A stretch of 64,000 bases of DNA from contig NC_092048.1 of the NCBI RefSeq assembly GCF_003086295.3, positions 1,803,001 through 1,867,000 on the forward strand. The letters run 5' to 3'. Source of the stretch: Arachis hypogaea (taxonomy: Eukaryota > Streptophyta > Magnoliopsida > Fabales > Fabaceae). This document shows positions 50,781-61,513 of the stretch, in pieces (position 1 is the first letter of the stretch; each line of letters opens with the position of its first letter). The translations under genes were made by a program, and so were the position numbers. A model generated the notes under the pieces. That model was given only the letters and a program-made list of their open reading frames with translations, did no database searches and was not told where the DNA came from.

Positions 50781-53306
50781 CATGGTTGTCAAACTCGCGA
50801 GTTAACTCGTAAACTCGTACGAGTTTACGAGTTTAGGTAGTAGAATCGAGTTAACTCGGACACAAACTCGTTTCTGGGTAGACTCGGGTAGACTCGGCTA
50901 GACTCGGACAGAATCGATCAAACTCGCGAGTTTGAGGGCGAGTCAGCGAGTTTGATTTAGGAGCCCATTTTCGCCAAAACGACGTCGTTTTGGGCCAAAA
51001 AAATGGGAAAGGGCTTCGTTCATGTAAGGAAACCCTAATCCCAAACGACCAAACCACACTAACACACAGAACAGAGAAACACTATCTTCTCCAAGACTCC
51101 AAGCCCTCACTCTCTTCTCCAAGCCCATCGTGCCGCCATCCACCATTGTCTGCGCCACCACGTCGGAGGCTGGACGGATCCCACGCCATCTTCTTCCTCG
51201 TGGTGCAGCACTGCCATCGTCGTTCATGTCCACTTCTCAGTCCTCACTTCGTTGGTGAAGCTGAAGGCTGACGACGACGCTGAAGGTTCCTCAACGCTTC
51301 ACGGCACTTCTGTTCTTCCCCTCGTTCCTCACCTTTGGTTTGTGTTCCTCGCCCTCTGTTCTGCCTGAGCTGAAGGTTGCCTGAGCTGCCTCTCTTCTTC
51401 TTTGGTTCTATCTGAGCTTCCTTCTCCAAGGTAATTTTGTTCCGCAAATTTAAATATCAATAATTTCGGTTCTGCCTGAGCTTTCATCGGTTTTGCCATT
51501 TTGGTTCTGACTTCTGATATTAATAGTTTAATTTTTTAGTTTAAATTCTGGTCATATGGTGTGATGAATAATGAAATTGGTTATTGAAATTTGATGGAAA
51601 AAAAATTAAACATGCTTTAATAAGTTAATAATGTATCAAAAATTAAACTGATGCTTTAATAGTTTAATTAGTGTTAGATACTTAGACTGTTAGTTATTTA
51701 ATTAGTTATTTTTTGTTGAAGAATTTGAATATCTGAAACTGAAATACTGAAACTCTGAAATGTTAGGGTTAATTTAGTTTGTTTTTAATAGCTGCTTCTT
51801 GTAATTTGTATTTTGTTACTTGTTTTTCGATGTCCATGTTGTAAAGTTGGCTCATGATTTTGAAAGCTTTGAGCTTTTCAATATTTTAACTTGTTTATTA
51901 GCTCTTAACCTTGTTGGGGTGTGCAAATTTGACTGTGCTTGCACAATGGTCCTTCCAAATCCAATTGGTTGAGTTCTTAGATAATGTTTGTCTCATATTC
52001 CTTATCATTGCACTCATCATGCTTCTAGTTGCTGAATTTGCTTTGCTTTTATGGAAAATGAGGTGGAAAGAAGAACTTTATTTGGAGGATGCATAGATTC
52101 GTGTTTAGAGTTTAGATGCCAGTTTGCTTTAAGTACAGTTGCTCAATCTTTTTACTTGTCATTACTCATTCCCAATCAAAGCATGTTTGTGTAACTCATA
52201 TAACTGATTCTACGTAGAATCAGTTTTACAAAAGCATACTAAAATATGAAGGCTCACGTGCATTTATTTTCATATAAAATTCATAACTAAGAATTGTTAG
52301 ATAATTTGACAAGTTTAACTAAATTTTTATTTACTGATTCTCAATTATTAATTTCACATAAAAATAACTGTTTATAAGTTTCTACCTTAAAAATATACCA
52401 AGTTTTATATGACTTTGTTCCTTCTGTTATGGAATTTATTTATTTTTGAAGTTTCTCTTTTCTTTTTTCTTGTGAATTGATATGCTAAGCTATGCTTGTA
52501 TTGCAAGTTGTCAATGCACATGCCTCACATAGATGCAGATGCTAATCCATATAAGCATCAATTGTTGGTAGATAGTTAATGATTGGAAGGAAGCTAACAT
52601 GAATTGTATTATATTACAATACTTAAAAGAAATGAGATAGTTTCAGCTAACATCAATTGTATTATATTTAATTTGTGGTTTAGTTTGTTTTTAATAGCTG
52701 TGTTGGTTATAAATTTATCAACTTTGATAGTGGACTAGTGGATAACTTGGCAATTGAATCCTGAAATATGAATTTGTTATTTATCATTTATTCATTTTAT
52801 CAACTTTGATAACTTTGCAACTGAATCTGAATGTTGATTTAGGGACAAAAATACAAAATGTCTGATGAAGATGGTGAAGGTGATGATGTTGATGCCATGG
52901 AAGATGAAGATGTTGGAGGATTTCAGTTTTAGTCTTTTATTTTATTAGAACATTTAATTGTTGCTTTGTTATTTTTTTTTTTTGTTTTTTGGTTGTGTTA
53001 TATGAAGTTTTGATTGTGTGATTGTGTGTTTTATGTTGAACTAGATGCATATTTGTGATTTGTGAAGGATTTGAATGTGTGATCTAGAGTACTTGTTATA
53101 ATTGTAGTATTATGTTAATTTATTATGTTAAAATTGTTAAGTTTGAGTGCCTATATTTGAGTAAATATATATATTATACATGATATATATATTTTTTATA
53201 AAAAATTTATAACAGGTAAACTCGTACGAGTCTACGAGTCGAGTTTACGAGTCGAGTCTAGGTCAGCTCCACGAGTTTACCTAGACTCGCGAGTTTGACA
53301 ACCTTG
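50781..53306. mobile_element. hAT element (inner) with gene-like interior
   Basis: TIRs CATGGTTGTCAAACTCGCG and CGCGAGTTTGACAACCTTG are followed by many subterminal ACTCG/CGAGT repeats. A perfect 8-bp duplication, TTTGGATT, lies at 50773-50780 and 53307-53314, inside the outer element. The interior resembles a gene skeleton with a less AT-rich 5' part, possible donor CCAAG|GTAATT near 51430, a long T-rich intron-like stretch, and a possible acceptor TTTAG|GGAC at 52842-52843. No intact transposase is present. Confidence 0.82.
52858..52932 (+). pseudogene. Short acidic terminal exon remnant inside the hAT
   Basis: After a TTTAG acceptor, an ATG opens 24 codons of mostly Asp and Glu (MSDEDGEGDDVDAMEDEDVG, then GFQF) before a TAG. 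It may be the last coding exon of a deleted transposase, because hAT transposases often end in an acidic tail (inference). Confidence 0.35.
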
Positions 53307-53576
53307 TTTGGATTATTTCTATTGATGTTATATGTTTATTGTACTTATTGAATTTTTAAGATAAAAATTTGGTTTTTTCTATAAATTTTAAAGTCATCGG
53401 GTACCCAATTATCCGAACCGAACCAATCCGTTCTTAATCGGTTTGGTTTGGTTCAGGTTCATGTATAAAAAAACACAAATCCGAACTAAACTGAACCAAT
53501 TAAATTTTGATCGGTTCAATTCTAATTTTATCATAAATCCAAACCAAACCGACCCGTGCTCACCCCTAGTTATTAC

Positions 53577-56320
53577 GTATAAAAAAGACATATTTAATGT
53601 TTTATAAAAATTATATTACTATGAATAAATTTAATTATTGGTCTATTATAAATTTAATTATTCTAGTAGTGAATTATTTAATTAAAAATATAATTAATAT
53701 AAATATATATAAACATACAATGACTAATTAAGAATTATAAAAAAAGTTAGAAATTATTTTTAAAATATGTTTTAATTGGAATAAAAGTTCACAATTATCT
53801 TCAATTGAACATACTTTTAAAGGAGAATCAATTGTATATTTTACTTGACATAGATATTAATTAGTAAATTTAGAAATTATTTTTAAAATATGTTTAAATT
53901 GGAATAAAAGTTAGATACTTTTGTATAAACAATTTTTATTTATAAAATGATATGCATAAAATTGCTTCATATTCTTCTTATTTTTATATCCAATTAAAGT
54001 TATCCTAAATGTAAGGAGTAGGGGTTGACTATGAGTCAACCTAACCTAAATTCATACAAGAAACTCATAAGACATAAAGTAATAAGTTGTGAAATCAACC
54101 ACCATGATTGTGTGATCTTTAATTCATCAAATACCTTTTATTTATACATATATTACAGATATATAAAACCCCAAATTATATATGTATGTCTAAAAGTTTA
54201 AAACGTGTAGGTAAAGCCATAATTTCAAATCATTGTACACTATTTTATTCTCTATGTTGGCATTTTGTAGTAGCATAAGAAACTTCAAGTCTTCAATTTA
54301 ATTATTTATTTAATTAAATTAATAATAATTAGTATGCTAATACCTTGCTTATTGGTTGTTTCTCCCTACAAAGCTACATAGGTGACACATGGCACAATTT
54401 AATAGGTAGATATTGAATAAATACTTAAATTTGATTCAAATTTCGAAGTCGAACTCAAATTGACTCTTAAAATTACAATTGACTCAATTCGGCCTCCAAA
54501 ATTTACAATAATAACTTACGTTAGTTTTTGAGCTAATTTTCGTAAATAACGTGTTAATTTTGTATATTAACTTATTAAGATTTGGACTCTTCAACTAAAT
54601 TTTATGTGATTAAGATCTACTAGACCTCGTAAAAGTTTGATTGGCTCCACAACATACATCCTTGTGAAAACGATAATAATAAATTCAATTTAAAGATTTT
54701 GCAACTCTGAAACTCTGAAGCAACAATCAAAGCAACAATCAAAATTTTGAAACTCTAATAAATTTTGATTACATAGAATTTGAGTGAGAAATTCAAATCA
54801 CAATAAATTAATACATCAAATTAATACATTGTTAACAGATAATTCAATGATTAATATGAGTTATGATTATAAATTTTAGAATTTAATTTAAGTTTATTAA
54901 AATTTTAAAAATTAAATCTAATTTTAAATTTTGGAGACCAAATTAAATATTAATACGACGGAAATTGCTTCTAACAAAATGGGCCCCACATTTCCACACT
55001 CTTGTGTCTTGGGATTGTTAGGGTTTTCAATTGGAGCCGTTGATGGGCCTTCATTACCCTAATCGAGGTCCATTGTTCAAAAATTCCCCTACAAAGATTC
55101 TTCTTCCTAATGTAATTTAATTAATTAATTAATTAATTAAAATAACAAAGGGAGAAAGTTCCTATGATGGGGATGAATGAATTAATGGGGAAGCAACATG
55201 CCATTGGAATTGGAATATACAGGTATACACAGTAAACATCCCCCTCTATTTTGTTATAAACATGATCTTGTGTCATATTAAAATATTACTCTATCTAGAT
55301 ACAATAATATTTATATTCAATCAAAGTAACATGGATAAAATAATTAATTTGAATCGAAGCAATAAGAGTTGGCATAAAATTAAAAATACAATTGTATACT
55401 TTTACGGCACTAATACTAGAGAGATAATAATTTAAAATTATTTTATTTTATTTAATATATATAATTTTATATATATCACATTAATAATTATATATTTATT
55501 ATTTATTTTAATAATAATTAAAAATTATAAAATAAAAAGTTAATATAAAACAAAATTACTTTATATTACTTTGAACTAATATTTTATTATCTCTCAAATG
55601 TTGTTACTACTGCAATTCATAAATTTATATTTGATTTTACTAAAGAAAAGAAAAAGAAAAAAAAAAGGGTCAACTAAGACCAGAGAAAGCCATTAAGCCA
55701 ATAAAGTTATCTACACAAGTAAATTTTAATGACAATAATAAAGGTAGACGAGGAAAAGTGAATAAGAATCACAATTTCATTAAATAATAATAATAAAATA
55801 AGATTTCTAAATGATTATATCGTCTTCCCTAATAACACATTAATACCCTAGAAGGACACTCTTAAATTATTGACCTAATTGTGTCCGGTTTTAATTTGAT
55901 ACTGTATCTTTTTTTTAGCAATTAAAAAAAAAATTGGAAGAAAAGTAAAAAATTATAACAAGTTTTTAAGGAGAATATATATTGCACACCATATTTTTTA
56001 TTTTTTAAATATTTTTTATTATAAAAAAAACCATTTTTATTTTTCATCTCACTTCACTCCTCACCATAGCAGTATTATTTTCTAAAAATATAAAAATTAG
56101 TTTAAAAATAATTCTAAAATATATATTTTATATTATCTCTCTACATTGAAAATAAAGAACTAATTCAAAATTGTCTTGACATTTAATAAGCATAATTTAA
56201 ATCTCGTTGTCATGTTTCTTCTCCCAAAAAATACACTTTAAATTCAATAAACTACTTATATTATATGTCCAATTTAGATAAATAACTTAATTAAATTACT
56301 TTTAAAAAAATAACTTAAAC
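53577..56320. other. AT-rich intergenic DNA
   Basis: No convincing gene. A less AT-rich patch at about 54965-55235 contains a 23-codon ORF (ATG at 55164). A GTATAC donor-like site could make that ORF a lone first exon, but nothing downstream continues it. Confidence 0.4.
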
Positions 56321-56337
56321 AATAAATGTTTATATTA

Positions 56338-56440
56338 GCCAAGAAGCAATAGCTCAAATGGTATAGTCTTTTCATACTCAATTAAGAGGTTGTAAGTTTG
56401 AGTCTTCATATTTTCGGTAAATAATAATAATAATAATAAT
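56338..56440 (+). mobile_element. tRNA-derived SINE (family A) with TAA tail
   Basis: A 103-bp copy with the A-box-like TAGCTCAAATGGTATAGTC, the B-box-like GGTTGTAAGTTTGAGTC and a (TAA)n tail. It is flanked by a perfect 17-bp duplication, AATAAATGTTTATATTA, at 56321-56337 and 56441-56457. Confidence 0.85.
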
Positions 56441-56745
56441 AATAAATGTTTATATTAAAAGTAACTTATAAATAAGTTATTTTGTATTTGGGTTTTTAGT
56501 TCTAAAAGTACTTATTTTAAGAGAAAGATGATAAAAAGCTTTTTATTTGAGAGAAGTCATTTTTTTAATTTCTTCATAAACACTAAAATAGCTTTTTAAA
56601 AAACTGCAATTTGATTTTAAAAATTGTACCAGACATTAATACTATACATTTTCATAAGTTAAAAGTAAAAAAAAAAAAAAGTAACTTATCAACCCATCCA
56701 AACGGGATCTATATTTGTCAGATTTTAGTTTACGCATATTTCTTA

Positions 56746-57124
56746 GGTAGCGTTTGTTTTGAGGTACTGAGACAGAGACTGATAGACTGAAACTTAGTAT
56801 CATGTTTGTTGGTTCAAAGACTGATACTAAAATTTCTGTTTCTGTCCCTAAAATTTTAGTATTTCAGTACCTCCAAAAAATAGGGACACAGGAGACTAAA
56901 ATTTTTAGAAATGGAAATTAAAACTTTAATAACATTTTATACTTAAAATATCCTCATTTCAATTAATTAATTTTAATTTTACCTTTTGTACAAATTAAAT
57001 TAGAGTTTCATTCCTATTTCAATTTCTGTCTTTCACTTTACACCAAACAAAATACTGAGATTTATTTCAATTTCTGTCTCTTAGTCTCAGTTTTTCTGTC
57101 TCTGTCTATCCACCAAACGCTACC
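56746..57124. mobile_element. MITE with GGTAGCGTTTG terminal repeats
   Basis: A 379-bp element. The left end GGTAGCGTTTG and the right end CAAACGCTACC are perfect inverted repeats, followed inward by GAGACAGAGAC and GTCTCTGTC arms. The ends resemble PIF/Harbinger-type (Tourist) MITEs. The short target duplication is ambiguous (TTA on the left, TAT on the right). Confidence 0.65.
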
Positions 57125-57829
57125 TATAACTAACTTAAATTAATGGAGTGATAGATTAATTCAATCATTAAATTAAATAAAATAAAAATTTAATTTTTAT
57201 CTTTTATATATAATAATTTATTGATGAATTTCAAATCCATAAATCAAACTCTCTTATCCACAAATTAAAAGCTTAATAAGAAGAGGAGGACATTGGTAGA
57301 GGCATGTCAAGGTGAGGTCCCATAATTGTGAAGAAATAGAGATAATAAAGGGCCGAAAGGGAGATTGTGGTTCCTTAGGAATGAAATCATGGGTGATGGT
57401 AATGAGAGAAGCATGCATGCATGGACATAGGTTTTGACAACAACAACAACAACAACATGGGACAACCTGTTTTTGATCCAACAAATCATTTTACTAATTC
57501 AAACTCTCTCCACTTTCCTATGTTTTTGTGTGTTTTTTACTCAAACCCCTCCCTCCCTCTACTCATTTTCAATTGCTCCTCTGGTCTCCACTCAAATAAA
57601 ATTAATTATTATTACTCTCCACAACCCTTCTAAACATATCTTCCCTATTTATTTTGTATTCTTATCCACCTCCTTTGTATATGACACAAATTAAAGCATT
57701 AATTAATATTGCAATAATGTTATGTAAATGATCAATAATATTTAGAAGATAAAAAAAAAACAGTTTAAATTTGTCTTATATAATATTTATTAATTATCCC
57801 TATGATTAATAAATAATAAATAAAATAAA
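57125..57829. other. Intergenic DNA
   Basis: No gene recognised. A CAA repeat (about 57439-57456) and GCATGCATGCATG (57412-57424) are present. ORFs here arise from the trinucleotide repeat. Confidence 0.45.
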
Positions 57830-58137
57830 GGTTTAATTATTTTGTTGGTCTCTATAATTTTGTAAAATTTTTAATTAGATTCTTAAATATATATATATTT
57901 TTTAATTGAGTTCTTGCACCATTTTTTTAATTGGATCTCTATACTTTTTTTTCCTTTTATCTGGGTTTCTGTACTAATTTTTTTTAGTTGGGTTCCTATA
58001 TAATTAAACCAATTACTATCAAGAGGGACTTAACTGGAAAAAAAATTGGTATAGGGACCCAATTAAAAAGAAAAAAAAATGTAGGGACCTACTTAAAAAA
58101 TTTACAAAATTATAAGGACCAACAGAATAATTAAACC
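57830..58137. mobile_element. Mutator-like MITE (family 3)
   Basis: A 308-bp palindromic copy with ends GGTTTAATTATTTTGTTGG and CCAACAGAATAATTAAACC and a perfect 9-bp duplication, TAAAATAAA, at 57821-57829 and 58138-58146. The length equals the copy at 21924-22231. Confidence 0.84.
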
Positions 58138-58146
58138 TAAAATAAA

Positions 58147-58927
58147 TTTGGACTATTTTTTTTATTTCTCTAACATTATTTGCTTTGACAATCATAGATA
58201 ATTATGTAGTAGTTTTTTTTTTAGAATAAAAAAAATAATTATTGAAGGCATAAACATACACCTTTTTTTTATATAATTGCCTTGTATAGTTATTTGTTCC
58301 AATTGTTTGTATAACAATAATATTGTTAGCATTATGTGCATAATTGATTTTATGTTCTTTTTGACAAATTAGGTTAATATTCACATAATTTGTTGAAAAG
58401 TAAAGTTATTGAGATTTAATATATAATACTAGCTATTTTCATGTAAGGGGGAAAAATAGGTTTCCTTGGGATATATAAGGTTGTTAATTGTAGGGTTATT
58501 GAATGCATTATTTCTTATGTAAAAAAGAAAAAAACTTTAAAAGATTATTAATGATATTTATTAAGAAGATCATCTACCCAACCAACAAGATCATTATAAT
58601 TGTAGTAATGTTCTTCCCTGTCTATACAGCAAATAAAATTAAAGGGGTTATTAAAAGGATTTGAATGAAGGGTGATTTTGTAGTATTCATTCTATATATA
58701 TTATTAATTTATTATCAATTAGACTAATCCATCTTGAGGAATAACTATATTTACCCCCTTTTTCTTTTCCCAAAAAAAAAAAAAAAAAAGTGTCCCCAAA
58801 ACTTAGATATATTTTGCTTCCCATTCAAGCAACTTGATGGGGGGTGAATAAAGGATAATCTAATTAAATAAAATAATATCTTTTTTATATATGAAATTTG
58901 GTTTCATTTATTTATTTCTATTTTGTT
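58147..58927. other. AT-rich intergenic DNA
   Basis: Nothing recognised beyond poly(A) and poly(T) runs. Confidence 0.5.
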
Positions 58928-58943
58928 ATGTATGTTGTTGAAA

Positions 58944-59034
58944 GCCAATGAGTTATAGCTCAAATGATATAGTCTTTCTCTATACTCACCTAAAAGGTTG
59001 CGGGTTTGAGTCTCCCTATCTTTGATAAAAAAAA
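58944..59034 (+). mobile_element. tRNA-derived SINE (family A)
   Basis: The A-box-like TAGCTCAAATGATATAGTC is followed by the B box GGTTGCGGGTTTGAGTCTCC and an A tail. Flanks ATGTATGTTGTTGAAA (58928-58943) and ATGTATGCTATTGAAA (59035-59050) match at 14 of 16 positions. Confidence 0.8.
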
Positions 59035-59050
59035 ATGTATGCTATTGAAA

Positions 59051-61266
59051 AAAAAACCATTTTACCTATACATGAAAAGTAAGTTACATAAGTTAATACT
59101 AGCTACTACTGTATAAAAAATTATTATATTATTATAAAAAAATTTGATTATTTTATTATAATAGATTTAATTATTGTGATAATTATTTATTTTATTAAAA
59201 TATATAATAATTGATTTAATAATTTATTTTTAAAGTATACAAAATATTTTAAGAAAACTTATCTACATATATATCCTTCTTTGATTTGATTTTAAGTTTT
59301 TAACAAACAATAGCTATAATGGAAGGGACTAGGCCTATTTTTCTTTTATTTTAAAAGGGAAAAAAGAGATCTAATTTTGCAATTACCATAAATTAAATAA
59401 CCAAAAAGGAAGGAAGTGAATGAAATAAAAAACAATTGAGATGTATTGGGTTAGAACTTAGAAAGAAGAAAAATGGACCACAACTATGGTTGATGACTGA
59501 AGAAGAACCAGAACACGTGGCAGAGACTAGAGAGCCGAAAAATAAAAATAAGTAATATTTAATGCATGAAACAAAACTTGTTATGGTATATATACATGAA
59601 AGGAAATACTCATAAATAAAAATGGTATAAACTAAAGTCAAAATTATTTAAAGAAATTGGGATTCATTTCCTAAAAGAAATTTAGAATTATATGAATAAA
59701 ATAAAAAGTTTAAAAGTAAGAAAGTAGACACATAAAATTGTACAATAAATAAATGATAATATATAAATTTCTACTAAAATATTTTAATAAAATAAAAAAA
59801 TATGATATGTCAAAATCATATATTAAAAAATATAATGTGTCAGCTATATTAATATCCCATCAATATATATGTCAACAGAATTCTGTCAAAATCACTTTGG
59901 TCTGAGAAACATTTTTCGATAATAAATATGATATGATGATGAGAAGGGGAGGCTTTACTTGTTCTTAAAAGAGATTACTAAGATGTTTTCTAATCTTGGT
60001 CAGAAAAAAAAAAGTTTAAATTATTTTTTAATTAATAATCAGTCAATATTTTTAATTACTTTTTATTTACTATGTTATAAACTTATCTTAATTACATTAT
60101 ATTATTAATTAGAGGGGGGATTGTAGACTTACAATGATTGTATCTAAATCAATAATACATGAGATGTGAACAAAGTTAGAGACAATATCTCACAGGTGAA
60201 TCCACTTGTTATAGCTCCCGAAAAATAAGAGGGATGTCCTTGTAAACTTGCTTTGAGGATAAAATATTCACAAAAAGTAATATATATATATATAGGAAAA
60301 TTACTATTTTACTTCGATCTTTTATAATGTTACTCCACATATAAACTTTTTACGTGATATGTTAAAAAAAATTTATGAAAAAAATTAATTTGAATTAGTT
60401 GAGTGATCAGCTCATTCATTGAGTTAAATAAATATCGAAGGTTCGAAACTTATCTTATACGTATAATAATTTATTGACCAATAATAAATTCTTTAATGAA
60501 GTTAATATAAAAGTCAAAACATTTTTCCAAAAATACTAAATAAGTAAGTGAACAAATTAAAAATGACTTTTTTTGGAGTAGTTATTTAAATTTTATTATT
60601 ATATCTTTTTATTATTATAAGGTGAATTCAATTAATCAATAACTTATTCAATTACTTCTTAAGGTGATAAAAATAAAAAAAAAGTATAATCCATTAAATT
60701 AAGTATTATATTTTTTGTACAATATGTTATTCTATATATTTTTTATAAAATAGTTAATTAATAAAATAATAAATTTAAAATAATAAAATTTTACAATAAC
60801 ATAATCAAATTTTTTAATAAAATTAACTATATACTTTTATATAATATCTATTTTTTGTATGTATATATTATTAATTTAACAATAAAAACACTTTAGATTA
60901 TCTCAATACCACAAACCCTAAAAACAAACTAATAAAGGGTTAGCTATTGGTTAAGTACTTATTAAAAAAAATTCATATAAAATAAAAAATTTCAAGTTCT
61001 CAACATTTTTTTCCTCCCCCCCCCAACTTATATTTGGACTAATACTAACTAATTATTCTTTTTGTGTATTAATTTCTAATTTTTTTATGAAATAATAATT
61101 AAAAATGATTAAATAATTAGATATATTTAATTGAAATATTTACATAAATATGTCAATATTTATAACTATTATATTAATATAAAAATAGTTTTTATAAATA
61201 TAATCACCTATTTTTTTTTTTTACCATAAATCCTCTAATTATCCCAAACCAAAAATAACAAAAAAT

Positions 61267-61270
<4 letters not shown>
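59051..61270. other. Intergenic DNA upstream of the hydrolase gene
   Basis: AT-rich. An ACACGTGGC (ABRE/G-box) lies at 59513-59521 and a family-B SINE at about 60398-60480. The distal promoter of the ABHD17-like gene should lie in the last 1-2 kb. Confidence 0.4.
60398..60480 (+). mobile_element. tRNA-derived SINE (family B)
   Basis: The A-box-like TAGTTGAGTGATCAGCTCAT, the B-box-like GAAGGTTCGAAAC and the family 3' sequence TTTATTGACCAATAATAAA are visible. TSD not resolved. Confidence 0.55.

Positions 61271-61271
<1 letters not shown>

Positions 61272-61309
<38 letters not shown>
61272..61309. repeat. (CT)n microsatellite
   Basis: About 19 CT units, probably in the promoter or 5' UTR of the hydrolase gene. 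(CT)n/(GA)n tracts near plant starts can bind BPC/GAGA-type factors (established). Confidence 0.9.
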
Positions 61310-61312
<3 letters not shown>

Positions 61313-61448
61313 TTTCACAATGACATAGCTCTCTCACACACAGCACAAAACCAACATAATCATCATCCATCCCCATAACACCAAAAAAAAAAAAAAAAAG
61401 TTGAAACCAAACACAGAAGAAAAAACAAAACACCACAACCAGTTATGT

Positions 61449-61451
<3 letters not shown>

Positions 61452-61492
<41 letters not shown>
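61452..61492. repeat. (CT)n microsatellite in the 5' leader
   Basis: About 20 CT units ending 21 bases before the hydrolase start codon. It is very likely transcribed. Confidence 0.9.
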
Positions 61493-61496
<4 letters not shown>

Positions 61497-61513
61497 CAAC
61501 AAGATCTTCGAAG

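Larger units (their letters stand above)
50461..53568. mobile_element. hAT-like non-autonomous element (outer), interrupted by a second hAT
   Basis: Perfect short TIRs, TAGGGGTGAGCACG at the left and CGTGCTCACCCCTA at the right. Near-matching 8-bp flanks GTTATTAT (50453-50460) and GTTATTAC (53569-53576). The arms consist of repeated CGAACCGAACC/GGTTCGG-type sequence that would form a long hairpin. Without the nested insert it would be about 570 bp. Confidence 0.75.

Noticed and set aside
57421..57694. Asn- and Thr-repeat ORFs
   Set aside because: They come from a CAA trinucleotide repeat in different frames, with no conserved sequence.
56338..59034. tRNA genes
   Set aside because: The A and B box sequences look tRNA-like, but no cloverleaf can be folded and the copies have TSDs and A-rich tails. 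They are SINEs.
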